Below, in pieces: positions 1 through 6,568 of a stretch of DNA of 6,699 nt. A program made the position numbers and the translations under genes. The notes beneath the pieces are model-generated. The model was not told the DNA's origin, ran no database searches, and saw nothing but the letters and a program-made list of their open reading frames with translations. This DNA comes from Actinomycetota bacterium (GTDB lineage Bacteria; Actinomycetota; Actinomycetes; Propionibacteriales; Nocardioidaceae): positions 1 through 6,699 of the forward strand of contig WLIH01000153.1 of NCBI GenBank assembly GCA_009702305.1, written 5' to 3'. Each line of letters starts with the position of its first letter. The stretch's first letter is position 1.

Positions 1-1
1 C

Positions 2-439
2 AACGGCGGCCGGCTCAACATCGCCGCCTGCTCGCTGGGCGGCGCGCAGTGGGCGGTCGAGCGCGCCACCGACCACCTGCGCACGCGCTCGGCGTTCGGC
101 GGGCCGCTCACCGCTCAGCAGGCGCTGCTGTTCGCCCTCGCCGACCACGAGACCGAGCTGCAGGCGGCGCGCTGCCTGCTGCACCACGCCGCCGACGCGC
201 TCGACGCCGCGAGCCCCGAGGCCGTCAAGCTCTGCGCGATGGCCAAGCGCTTCGTCACGGACGCGTCGTTCACGGCCGCCAACGGTGCGCTACAACTGCA
301 CGGGGGCTACGGCTACCTCGCGGAGTACGGCATCGAGAAGGTCGTGCGCGACCTCCGTGTCCACCAGATCCTCGAAGGGACCAACGAGATCATGCGCGTC
401 ATCATCAGCCGGGCGATGCTGGCGGAGGCCACGTCATGA
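2..439 (+). CDS. Acyl-CoA dehydrogenase, isobutyryl-CoA dehydrogenase-like (C-terminal part)
   Basis: The gene enters from the left edge in frame 2; the last 145 residues and the TGA stop are present. It is the C-terminal alpha-helical domain of a flavin (FAD) acyl-CoA dehydrogenase. The visible start, NGGRLNIAACSLGGAQ, matches the helix that opens this domain in the ACAD8/isobutyryl-CoA dehydrogenase group. Further on are RSAFGGPL, LHGGYGYLAEYGIEKVVRD and the terminal QILEGTNEIMR. In this family the Glu of the EGTNE motif (codon 374-376) is the usual catalytic base that removes the alpha proton. The likely reaction is isobutyryl-CoA to methacrylyl-CoA in valine breakdown, with electrons passed to ETF. 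The substrate is inferred mainly from the neighbours, a 3-hydroxyisobutyryl-CoA hydrolase and mmsB. A 2-methylbutyryl- or short-chain acyl-CoA dehydrogenase is the alternative. The stop overlaps the next start as ATGA. Confidence 0.93.
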   Translation, partial: NGGRLNIAACSLGGAQWAVERATDHLRTRSAFGGPLTAQQALLFALADHETELQAARCLLHHAADALDAASPEAVKLCAMAKRFVTDASFTAANGALQLHGGYGYLAEYGIEKVVRDLRVHQILEGTNEIMRVIISRAMLAEATS

Positions 440-1524
440 GCGCCACCGCCCAGGAGGGCCCCGACAGCCCGGTGCTGGTCCACGTCGACGGGCACGCCGG
501 CCACCTCGTCCTCAACCGGCCGCGGGCGATCAACGCCCTGACCCACGAGATGGTCGCGATCCTGCAGCGCACGCTCGACGCGTGGCGCGACGACGACGCG
601 ATCCGCACCGTGGTGCTGACCGGCGCCGGCGAGCGCGGGCTGTGCGCTGGCGGCGACATCGTCTCGATCCACGCCGACGCCGTGTCGGACGGCCCGGCCG
701 AGGACAGCGCCTCCGCGGCGTTCTGGCACGACGAGTACGTGCTCAACGCGACCATCGCGGCGTACCCCAAGCCGTACGTCGCGATCATGGACGGCATCGT
801 GCTGGGCGGCGGCGTCGGCGTCTCGGCGCACGCTCGCCACCGAGTCGTCACCGAGCGCTCCTCCATCGGGATGCCGGAGACCGGCATCGGCTTCGTGCCC
901 GACGTCGGCGGCACCTGGCTGCTCGGGCACGCGCCCGGCGAGCTCGGCACCCATCTCGCCCTGACCGCCGGAGCCGTGCGCGCTGGCGACGCGATCGAGA
1001 TCGGGCTGGCCGACGTCTACGTGCCGACCGAGTCGCTGCCGGACCTGCTCGCCGCCCTCGCCGAGGGCGAGGCAGGCGACGTGCTCGCCCGCGCGGCTCA
1101 GCCCGTGCCGGTCGCGCCCCTCGCGGCCGACCGCGACTGGATCGACCGCTGCTACGCCGGCGACGACGTGGCGACCATCTTGGCGCGTCTGCATGCCGCA
1201 CCCGAGGAGGCCGCGCAGCGGGCCGGGGCCCTCGTCGCGTCCCGGTCCCCCACGGCGCTGAGCGTGACGCTGCGAGCCCTGCGGTCGGCCCGCGCCCTGC
1301 CCGACCTGGGTGCGGCGCTCGCCCAGGAATACCGCATCGTCGTCCGCTTCCTCGACACCCCCGACTTCGCCGAGGGGGTCCGGGCCGCCGTCATCGACAA
1401 GGACCGCAACCCCGCCTGGCGACCGGCCGACCTGGCCGACATCCAGCCCGCCAGCATCGACGAGTTCTTCGCACCGCTCACCCACGAGCTCCGGCTCGCA
1501 CCCGCCACGGGAGGCACCGCATGA
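436..1524 (+). CDS. 3-hydroxyisobutyryl-CoA hydrolase (crotonase fold)
   Basis: This 362-residue protein is the length expected for the HIBCH/CHY1 family, which hydrolyses 3-hydroxyisobutyryl-CoA to free 3-hydroxyisobutyrate and CoA in valine catabolism. The start is the ATG in the ATGA overlap with the upstream gene, preceded by GGAGG at 424-428 with a 7-base spacer; the frame stays open further left but has no comparable site. Crotonase features are VHVDGHAGHLVLNRP (residues 15-29), the oxyanion-hole segment GLCAGGD (68-74) and GGGVGVS (124-130). The family signature MPETGIGFVPDVGG (146-159) carries E148 and D156, the acidic residues used for thioester hydrolysis in characterised members. 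The 100-residue longer C-terminal half separates it from ordinary enoyl-CoA hydratases such as the gene two places downstream. It is probably translationally coupled to both neighbours. Activity on related beta-hydroxyacyl-CoAs is possible. Confidence 0.92.
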   Translation: MSATAQEGPDSPVLVHVDGHAGHLVLNRPRAINALTHEMVAILQRTLDAWRDDDAIRTVVLTGAGERGLCAGGDIVSIHADAVSDGPAEDSASAAFWHDEYVLNATIAAYPKPYVAIMDGIVLGGGVGVSAHARHRVVTERSSIGMPETGIGFVPDVGGTWLLGHAPGELGTHLALTAGAVRAGDAIEIGLADVYVPTESLPDLLAALAEGEAGDVLARAAQPVPVAPLAADRDWIDRCYAGDDVATILARLHAAPEEAAQRAGALVASRSPTALSVTLRALRSARALPDLGAALAQEYRIVVRFLDTPDFAEGVRAAVIDKDRNPAWRPADLADIQPASIDEFFAPLTHELRLAPATGGTA

Positions 1525-2411
1525 CCGACACCCGCCCGATCGCCTTCATCGGCCTGGGCAACATGGGCGGCCCGATGGCCGCCAACCTCGTCCGAGCGGG
1601 ATACCCCGTCACCGGCTTCGACCCGGTGCCGGCCGCGGCCGAGACCGCCGCCGGCCGCGGCATCACCGTCGTCGGCTCGGCGGCCGAGGCCGTCGCCTCG
1701 GCGCAGGTCGTCATCACCATGCTGCCGTCGGGTCAGCACGTGCTCGATGTGTACGCCGAGGTCCTCGACGCCACGCCGGCCGGGGCCTTGTTCATCGACT
1801 GCTCGACGATCGCCGTCGACGACGCACGAGCCGCCGCGGCCCGGGCGGTCGCCGCCGGACACCGCGCGGTCGACGCCCCGGTGTCGGGCGGGGTGGTCGG
1901 CGCCGAGGCCGGCACCCTCACCATGATGCTCGGGGCCGCCGACGCCGAAGTGGCTGACGCGACCGTCGTCCTCGAGCCGGTCTCCGGACGGGTGGTGCAC
2001 TGCGGCGAGGTCGGGTCGGGCCAGGCCGCCAAGATCTGCAACAACATGATCCTCGCCGCGTCGATGATCGTGGTCAGCGAGGCGTTCGTCCTCGGCGAGC
2101 GTCTGGGCCTCACGCACCAGGCGCTCTTCGAGGTCGCGTCCACCGCATCGGGCCAGTGCTGGGCCCTGACCACCAACTGCCCCGTGCCCGGCCCGGTGCC
2201 GGCCAGCCCGGCCAACCGCGACTACCAGCCCGGCTTCGCGTCGCAGCTGATGGTGAAGGACCTCTCGCTGGCGATGCGCGCCGCCGAGTCGACCGGCACC
2301 GACACCCGCGTCGGCGCGCTCGCCGCCGCCATCTACGAGCAGTACGACGAGGGACGCGGCCGCGACTTCTCGTCGGTCATCCACGATATCCGCGACCGCT
2401 CGGAGGGCTGA
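1521..2411 (+). CDS. mmsB: 3-hydroxyisobutyrate dehydrogenase
   Basis: This 296-residue protein belongs to the beta-hydroxyacid dehydrogenase family and should oxidise 3-hydroxyisobutyrate to methylmalonate semialdehyde with NAD+. The N-terminal Rossmann domain opens with FIGLGNMGGPMAANL (residues 9-23), the nucleotide-binding glycine motif. The substrate-binding segment is DAPVSGGVVGAEAGTL (118-132). The helix GQAAKICNNM (168-177) carries K171, the family catalytic lysine, and N175. The later segment TTNCPVPGPVPASPANRDYQPGFASQLMVKDL, here split at residues 217-248, is typical of true MmsB rather than tartronate semialdehyde reductase. The start ATG overlaps the upstream stop as ATGA and has GGGAGG at 1509-1514 with a 6-base spacer. 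It acts directly on the product of the upstream hydrolase. No key residue is missing. Confidence 0.95.
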   Translation: MTDTRPIAFIGLGNMGGPMAANLVRAGYPVTGFDPVPAAAETAAGRGITVVGSAAEAVASAQVVITMLPSGQHVLDVYAEVLDATPAGALFIDCSTIAVDDARAAAARAVAAGHRAVDAPVSGGVVGAEAGTLTMMLGAADAEVADATVVLEPVSGRVVHCGEVGSGQAAKICNNMILAASMIVVSEAFVLGERLGLTHQALFEVASTASGQCWALTTNCPVPGPVPASPANRDYQPGFASQLMVKDLSLAMRAAESTGTDTRVGALAAAIYEQYDEGRGRDFSSVIHDIRDRSEG

Positions 2412-2414
2412 GAC

Positions 2415-3188
2415 ATGAGCTACGACCACATCATCGTGACCCGCGACGGCCGCGTCGCCACCATCACGCTCGATCGACCCAAGGCTCTCAACGCCCTCAA
2501 CATCGCGCTGATGGAGGAGTTCGTGGCGGCCGCCGAGGAGCTCGACCGCGATCCCGCGATCGGGGCGATCGTGGTCACCGGGTCCGAGCGCGCCTTCGCC
2601 GCAGGCGCCGACATCACCGAGATGGCTGCCCAGGACTACGCCGACGTGCTGCTGGCGGACTGGTTCACCCCGTGGGACCGGTTCGCCGCTCTGCGCACCC
2701 CGGTCGTCGCGGCGGTAGCCGGCTACGCCCTCGGCGGGGGCTGCGAACTCGCGATGATGTGCGACGTGCTGCTCGCCGCCGACACGGCGAGATTCGGGCA
2801 GCCCGAGATCACCCTCGGCACCATCCCCGGCATCGGCGGCTCGCAGCGGCTGACCCGCGCGATCGGCAAGGCCAAGGCCATGGACCTGGTGCTGACCGGG
2901 CGGATGATGGACGCCGAGGAGGCCGAGCGCGCCGGCCTGGTGTCACGCATCGTGCCGGCCGCGGAGCTGCTCGAGGTGGCCGGCGAGGTCGCCGCCAAGA
3001 TCGCCTCGATGTCGCTCCCGGCGGCCTACGTCGCCAAGGAGGCCGTCAACCGCGCCTTCGAGACCTCGCTCGCCGAGGGCGTGAGGTTCGAGCGGCGCAC
3101 GTTCCACGCGACGTTCGCGCTGGCCGACCGCACCGAGGGCATGGCGGCCTTCGTCGAGAAGCGCCCGCCCGTCTTCACCCACCGCTGA
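2415..3188 (+). CDS. Enoyl-CoA hydratase
   Basis: This 257-residue protein is a standard-length short-chain enoyl-CoA hydratase (crotonase) that adds water across the double bond of an enoyl-CoA. Motifs in order are [13 protein letters not shown] (residues 17-29), [10 protein letters not shown] (61-70, oxyanion hole), [14 protein letters not shown] (104-117) and [16 protein letters not shown] (127-142). E111 and E131 correspond to the two catalytic glutamates of rat mitochondrial enoyl-CoA hydratase, so the enzyme looks fully active. The start ATG lies 3 bases after the mmsB stop, with GGAGGG at 2402-2407 inside the end of mmsB and a 7-base spacer. In this operon the natural role is hydration of methacrylyl-CoA to 3-hydroxyisobutyryl-CoA, between the dehydrogenase and the hydrolase encoded upstream. 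Proteins of this group also accept crotonyl-CoA and may serve general beta-oxidation. Confidence 0.94.
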   Translation: MSYDHIIVTRDGRVATITLDRPKALNALNIALMEEFVAAAEELDRDPAIGAIVVTGSERAFAAGADITEMAAQDYADVLLADWFTPWDRFAALRTPVVAAVAGYALGGGCELAMMCDVLLAADTARFGQPEITLGTIPGIGGSQRLTRAIGKAKAMDLVLTGRMMDAEEAERAGLVSRIVPAAELLEVAGEVAAKIASMSLPAAYVAKEAVNRAFETSLAEGVRFERRTFHATFALADRTEGMAAFVEKRPPVFTHR

Positions 3189-3214
3189 CCCGACCTGCCG
3201 AGAGCGAGCCCGAC

Positions 3215-4714
3215 ATGCAGCAGACCACGATCGAGACCCAGAGCACCGACGTGCCGGACTGGCCCCAGCTGATCGGCGGCGAGTGGGTGGCCGGCGTCGA
3301 CGGCGCCTGGACCGACGCGGTGTGCCCCTCGCGCGCCGACACCGTGCTGGCCCGCGTGCCCGAGTCGAGCGCGGCCGACGTCGACCGTGCGGTCGCAGCC
3401 GCCCGGGCGGCGTACCCCGCCTGGCGGGCCTTGCACTTCACCGCACGTCAGCGCGCGCTGCTGCAGATCGCCGATGCCGTCGAGGCCGAGGCCGAGGCGC
3501 TCGCCGTGCTCACCGCTCAGGACACCGGCAACGCGCTGCGCACTCAGGCCCGCCCCGAGGTGGCGACCCTGATCGCGCTGCTGCGCTACTTCGCCGGCGT
3601 GGCCGGGGAGTTCAAGGGCACGGTGCTGCCCGCCGGCGACGACCAGCTGCAGTACACCCGCCAGGAGCCGCTCGGCGTGGTCGGCGCGATCCTGCCGTGG
3701 AACTCCCCCCTGATGATCGCGGCCATGAAGATCCCGGCGGCGCTGGTCGCCGGCAACACCCTGGTCGTCAAACCGGCCGAGGACGCCCCGCTCACGATCC
3801 TGCGCCTCGCCGAGATCGCTGCTCCGCACCTGCCGGCCGGCGTGCTCAACGTCGTCACCGGCGACGGCGAGGTCGTCGGCGAGGCGATCGTCCAGCACCC
3901 CGGCATCGACAAGGTCTCCTTCACCGGGTCCTCCGAGGTCGGTCGGCGGGTCGGCGAGGTGGCCGGTGCCCGGCTGGCGCACACCTCACTGGAGCTCGGC
4001 GGCAAGAGCCCGAGCATCGTCTTCCCGTCCGCTGCGACGCCGGAGCGGATCACCGCGACGGCCGCGGGCGTGCTGCTCGGCATGCGCTTCACCCGCCAGG
4101 GTCAGTCCTGCACGGCCGGGTCGCGGCTCTTCGTCCACCGCGACGTCTACGAGCCGTTCCTCACCGAGCTCGCCGCCCACGTGTCCGCGCTCAAGGTCGG
4201 CGACCCCCTCGAGGAGGACACCGACATGGGCACGATCATCAGCGCCAAGCAGCACGCGTCGGTGTGCCAGTACGTCGAGGAGGGCAAGCGCCAGCCCGGC
4301 GTACGCGTCGTGCTCGACGGTGTCGACTTCGTGCCCGAGGGCGACCTGAGCGGCTACTACCAGGGGCCGACCATCCTGGCCGACGTCAGCAACGACTGGC
4401 GGATCGCTCGCGAGGAGGTCTTCGGGCCGGTGCTCGTGGTCATCCCGTGGACCGACGTCGACGAGGTGGTCGCGATGGCCAACGACTCCCACTACGGGCT
4501 GGCGGCGTTCGTGTGGTCGCAGGATCTGACCGAGGCGCTCGACACGGCCCACCGCATCGAGTCGGGCTGGGTGCAGGTCAATCAGGGCGGCGGCCAGGTC
4601 GTCGGCCAGTCCTACGGCGGCTACAAGCAGTCCGGACTGGGCCGCGAGTTCTCGATCGAGGGCGCCATCGCCGGCTTCACCCAGACCAAGCAGATCAACG
4701 TCAAGCTCGGCTGA
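3215..4714 (+). CDS. NAD(P)-dependent aldehyde dehydrogenase (hydrolytic type)
   Basis: This 499-residue protein is a full-length member of the aldehyde dehydrogenase superfamily and oxidises an aldehyde to the free acid. Visible motifs are LPWNSPL (residues 160-166, N163 for the oxyanion hole), VVKPAEDAPL (184-193, cofactor-binding K186), FTGSSEVGRRV (236-246), LELGGKSPSIVF (259-270, general base E260), GQSCTAG (296-302, nucleophile C299) and EEVFGP (400-405, cofactor-ribose E401). Having E260 argues against the CoA-acylating methylmalonate-semialdehyde dehydrogenase MmsA, in which this Glu is not conserved. It lies 26 bases after the hydratase gene with only a weak purine-rich leader (GAGAGCGAG, 3200-3208), and a long hairpin follows its stop. 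Position suggests a role in valine or branched-chain breakdown, for example on methylmalonate semialdehyde or isobutyraldehyde, but the substrate cannot be read from the sequence. The ATG was chosen because the conserved LIGGEWV starts 19 residues later; the frame is open far upstream. Confidence 0.93.
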   Translation: MQQTTIETQSTDVPDWPQLIGGEWVAGVDGAWTDAVCPSRADTVLARVPESSAADVDRAVAAARAAYPAWRALHFTARQRALLQIADAVEAEAEALAVLTAQDTGNALRTQARPEVATLIALLRYFAGVAGEFKGTVLPAGDDQLQYTRQEPLGVVGAILPWNSPLMIAAMKIPAALVAGNTLVVKPAEDAPLTILRLAEIAAPHLPAGVLNVVTGDGEVVGEAIVQHPGIDKVSFTGSSEVGRRVGEVAGARLAHTSLELGGKSPSIVFPSAATPERITATAAGVLLGMRFTRQGQSCTAGSRLFVHRDVYEPFLTELAAHVSALKVGDPLEEDTDMGTIISAKQHASVCQYVEEGKRQPGVRVVLDGVDFVPEGDLSGYYQGPTILADVSNDWRIAREEVFGPVLVVIPWTDVDEVVAMANDSHYGLAAFVWSQDLTEALDTAHRIESGWVQVNQGGGQVVGQSYGGYKQSGLGREFSIEGAIAGFTQTKQINVKLG

Positions 4715-4720
4715 GTCCCG

Positions 4721-4800
4721 CCCGCCCGGGATAGTCCGACACAAGAGCGCCCTTGTTGGGCGGCCCGAAGGGCGCTCTGGTGTCGGACTATCCCGGCGGG
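4721..4800. terminator. Very long hairpin, probable bidirectional terminator
   Basis: Almost all of the 86-bp gap between two convergent genes is an inverted repeat. The left arm 4726-4754 and right arm 4768-4796 are complementary over 29 bp with one A/G mismatch (4743 against 4779), around a 13-base loop (4755-4767). The outer 17 bp, CCGGGATAGTCCGACAC, pairs perfectly with its complement. With one bulged C the stem extends outward to 4721 and 4800, so it touches the stop codon of the minus-strand gene (4801-4803) and begins 6 bases after the stop of the aldehyde dehydrogenase gene. There is no T-tract on either side, as is common for actinobacterial hairpin terminators. Termination is inferred from position and shape; a dispersed palindromic element is the alternative. 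Confidence 0.8.
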
Positions 4801-5904
4801 TCAGGTGCGCTGGGGCTCCAAGTCGAGCCAGCGGGCGAGGTCGTCGATCTCGGCGTCGACCGCGCGCGTCATGGCCCGGGTGAACGGCACGTCCTCGTGG
4901 ACGGCGTCGATCCAGAGCACCCCGGCCTTGCGGTCGGCGCTGGCGTCGAGCTTGCCCACCAACCGGTCGGCGTAGAGGATCGGCAGGGCGTAGTAGCCCC
5001 AGCGTCGCTTGGCCACGGGCTTGTACATCTCGAGCTGGTAGTCGAAGTCGAAGAGCTCGGCGGCCCGCTTGCGGTCGTGCACCAGCCGGTCGAACGGCGA
5101 GAGCAGCGCGGCCCGGCCGGCGAAGGCGCGATCGAGCTGATCGGGGTCGACCCGCCATTGCCCCTTGACCCCCTCGACGACGGCGGGTTCGCCGATCTCG
5201 CCGACGTCGTACGGCTCGCCCGGGACCTCGGCGACCCGGGCGCGGGCCAGGCCGAGGGCGCGCAGCCGCGACAGCGCCCGCTCGCGTCGGGCCTCGGGCG
5301 CGGGCACGACCAGGGGGTCGGGCCCCCAGACCCGCTCGACCAGGTCCCAGGTCCGGTCACGGCCGCGCCGCCCGGCGACCGCGACCTCGCCGCGGGCGAC
5401 CATGAAGTCGAGCAGCCGGGTGACGTTCTTGTTGTTGGTCCACCCGCTCGAGCCCCACGGCACGGCACAGGTGTCCGGCAGCTCGCGGGAGGTCAGCGGG
5501 CCCGACTCGTCGAGCAGCTGCAGGATGTCCAGACGACACTCCTCGTTGGCGTCGACCCAGCCGCGGATCTGCTCCTGCCACGGGCGCAGCTCACCCTCGC
5601 CCGGCCAGTGGGCCATCTCGGCGCGGCACAGCGCCAGGTAGCGAGGGTGGCGGAGGTAGCCCTGGTGCTCGAGCAGCGCGTGGTCCTCGAGGCACGCGCG
5701 CAGGTCTCCCCCGTCGTACGCCGATCCGATCCGGCTCCACAGCACCAGGTCGGCGCTCGGCGCGACCGCCGCGATCGGGTCGATCTGCACCGCCGTGAGG
5801 TGCTCGACGACGTCGACGACGTCGTCGAGGCGCTCCGCGGTCAGCAGCTGCGCCCGGAGCGCGATCTGCCGCGCCTGGGCACGGGTCAGCTCGTGCACGC
5901 TCAC
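4801..5904 (-). CDS. Winged-helix DNA glycosylase of the YcaQ/AlkX family
   Basis: This 367-residue protein belongs to the HTH_42 / COG3214 family, whose characterised members (AlkZ, and E. coli YcaQ/AlkX) remove alkylated bases and unhook interstrand crosslinks in DNA. The N-terminal third contains LTAVQIDPIAAVAPSADLVL (residues 36-55). Its Gln40-Ile41-Asp42 matches the Q-phi-D catalytic motif of the YcaQ/AlkX subgroup, rather than the Q-phi-Q of AlkZ. The conserved C-terminal block is LSPFDRLVHDRKR (268-280), FDFDYQLEMY (285-294) and KPVAKRRWGYYALPIL (295-310), followed by DRLVGKLDASADRK (313-326). It is somewhat shorter than E. coli YcaQ. The start is a GTG with no good ribosome-binding site; TAGGCT lies six bases upstream, fitting a leaderless transcript. 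It lies 73 bp downstream of tetR. The family is certain, while activity on DNA lesions is inferred from the motif. Confidence 0.85.
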   Translation of the reverse strand: MSVHELTRAQARQIALRAQLLTAERLDDVVDVVEHLTAVQIDPIAAVAPSADLVLWSRIGSAYDGGDLRACLEDHALLEHQGYLRHPRYLALCRAEMAHWPGEGELRPWQEQIRGWVDANEECRLDILQLLDESGPLTSRELPDTCAVPWGSSGWTNNKNVTRLLDFMVARGEVAVAGRRGRDRTWDLVERVWGPDPLVVPAPEARRERALSRLRALGLARARVAEVPGEPYDVGEIGEPAVVEGVKGQWRVDPDQLDRAFAGRAALLSPFDRLVHDRKRAAELFDFDYQLEMYKPVAKRRWGYYALPILYADRLVGKLDASADRKAGVLWIDAVHEDVPFTRAMTRAVDAEIDDLARWLDLEPQRT

Positions 5905-5916
5905 GTGCGGAGCCTA
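5905..5916 (-). promoter_or_regulatory. Predicted leaderless -10 promoter of the glycosylase gene
   Basis: On the minus strand TAGGCT (5916 to 5911) fits the TANNNT -10 consensus and is followed by exactly six bases and then the GTG start at 5904. Transcription would begin at or next to the start codon. No convincing -35 is visible about 17 bases further upstream. The spacing is the same as for tetR, which supports both calls. Confidence 0.5.
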
Positions 5917-5938
5917 GGGCGCCACACCGACGGTCGGA

Positions 5939-5982
5939 CCAGGACCGGGCCAGGACCAGGCCAGGATCAGGCCAGGATCAGG
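5939..5982. repeat. Four-copy 11-bp tandem repeat across the tetR stop
   Basis: Four contiguous units read CCAGGACCGGG (5939-5949), CCAGGACCAGG (5950-5960), CCAGGATCAGG (5961-5971) and CCAGGATCAGG (5972-5982). Neighbouring units differ at no more than one base. A weaker fifth copy (7 of 11 matches) may follow at 5983-5993 inside the tetR coding region. The tetR stop (minus-strand TGA at 5978-5980) lies in the fourth unit. Most of the array is in the 73-bp gap before the glycosylase gene. Its function is unknown; replication slippage is the likely origin. Confidence 0.85.
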
Positions 5983-6556
5983 GCAGTCGCAGGGCTGGGC
6001 CGAGGTTGTCGGCGAGGTAGCGCCGCAGCGTGTCGTCGTCGCGGGTGTGGGCGGAGCGGTAGGCCATCAGGGAGAGCAGCCAGCGCAGCACGGTCTCGGC
6101 GATCTCGTCGATCCGCTCCGTCGCCTCGGCGTCTCCGCGCACCAGCGGCTCGATGAAGGCCCTGGTCAGGGTGAGCGTCTCCTCCGAGATGACGCCGCCC
6201 CGCGCGGCACCGGCCTGGGTGCTCACCTCGACGACGAGGGACGCGACCGGGTCGGTGGATGCTGCTCGGTAGAAGGCCACGATCGCCTCGATGACGGCGT
6301 ACGTCGGACCGGAGGCCGCCGCCGCCCGCGCGGCGACCTCGCGGGAGAGTCGCAGCGCGGCCTCCTCGACGGCGGCGTGGACCAGCTCGTCGCGATCCGC
6401 GAAGTGGGAGTAGATCGTCTGGCGCGACATGCCCGACTCCCGCGAGACGTCGGCGATCGAGACCTTGCGCGACGCCGCGCGACGCAGGCACCCGATGGTC
6501 GCCTCGACGAGGCGCTCCCGGGTGTCCGGCAGGTGATTGGACATAACGCTGGACAT
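5978..6556 (-). CDS. TetR/AcrR-family transcriptional regulator
   Basis: This 192-residue protein has the usual TetR-family length. The N-terminal DNA-binding domain is DTRERLVEATIGCLRRA (residues 11-27) followed by the helix-turn-helix VSIADVSRESGMSRQTIYSH (32-51) and the typical FADRDELVHAAVEE (52-65). The remaining helical region (about 70-192) would form the ligand-binding and dimerisation domain; it is too variable to name a ligand. The start at 6556 is preferred over the in-frame ATG at 6544 because TACAAT lies six bases upstream of 6556, indicating a leaderless transcript. A 14-bp dyad covers that start, suggesting autorepression. It is divergent from cysD across 46 bp and lies upstream of the DNA glycosylase gene in the same direction. 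Either neighbour could be its target. The last codons and stop run into an 11-bp tandem repeat. Confidence 0.93.
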   Translation of the reverse strand: MSSVMSNHLPDTRERLVEATIGCLRRAASRKVSIADVSRESGMSRQTIYSHFADRDELVHAAVEEAALRLSREVAARAAAASGPTYAVIEAIVAFYRAASTDPVASLVVEVSTQAGAARGGVISEETLTLTRAFIEPLVRGDAEATERIDEIAETVLRWLLSLMAYRSAHTRDDDTLRRYLADNLGPALRLP

Positions 6557-6563
6557 TTGTCCA
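6550..6563. promoter_or_regulatory. Candidate TetR operator dyad
   Basis: TGGACATTTGTCCA is an exact inverted repeat with 6-bp arms and a 2-base centre. It overlaps the tetR start codon (6554-6556) and the predicted transcription start, and touches the last base of the predicted -10 box. A protein bound here would block tetR transcription. It is 40 bp from the cysD start, so it could also affect that gene. It lies in an AT-richer pocket of otherwise very GC-rich sequence. Binding by this TetR protein is inferred from position and symmetry. Confidence 0.55.
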
Positions 6564-6568
6564 TTGTA
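6557..6568 (-). promoter_or_regulatory. Predicted leaderless -10 promoter of tetR
   Basis: On the minus strand TACAAT (6568 to 6563) is one base from the TATAAT consensus and fits the TANNNT form. Six bases (GGACAA) follow before the ATG at 6556, so transcription would start at the start codon. There is no Shine-Dalgarno sequence before either candidate ATG. No clear -35 is present at normal spacing; the TTGACA on this strand (6576 to 6571) ends only two bases before TACAAT and is too close. Confidence 0.55.

Noticed and set aside
49..435. Upstream extension of the 3-hydroxyisobutyryl-CoA hydrolase frame to position 49.
   Set aside because: This stretch is the out-of-frame reading of the acyl-CoA dehydrogenase gene and gives an Arg/Ala-rich peptide. 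The ATG at 436 has a Shine-Dalgarno sequence and the family N-terminus.
1152..2429. A long open frame on the minus strand opposite the hydrolase and mmsB genes.
   Set aside because: Its protein is a low-complexity Arg/Gly/Asp-rich sequence with no family motifs. Such antisense frames are expected opposite GC-rich genes; the plus-strand genes have complete catalytic motifs.
5803..5829. A perfect 27-base palindrome (13-bp arms, single central base) inside the glycosylase gene, with arm CTCGACGACGTCG.
   Set aside because: It encodes an Asp/Val-rich run (LDDVVDVVE) using the favoured GAC, GTC and CTC codons, which are self-complementary in this way. Codon use explains it without a regulatory role.
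4753..6156. A long plus-strand open frame opposite the DNA glycosylase and tetR genes.
   Set aside because: It starts inside the intergenic hairpin, crosses two well-recognised minus-strand genes and has no recognisable domain.
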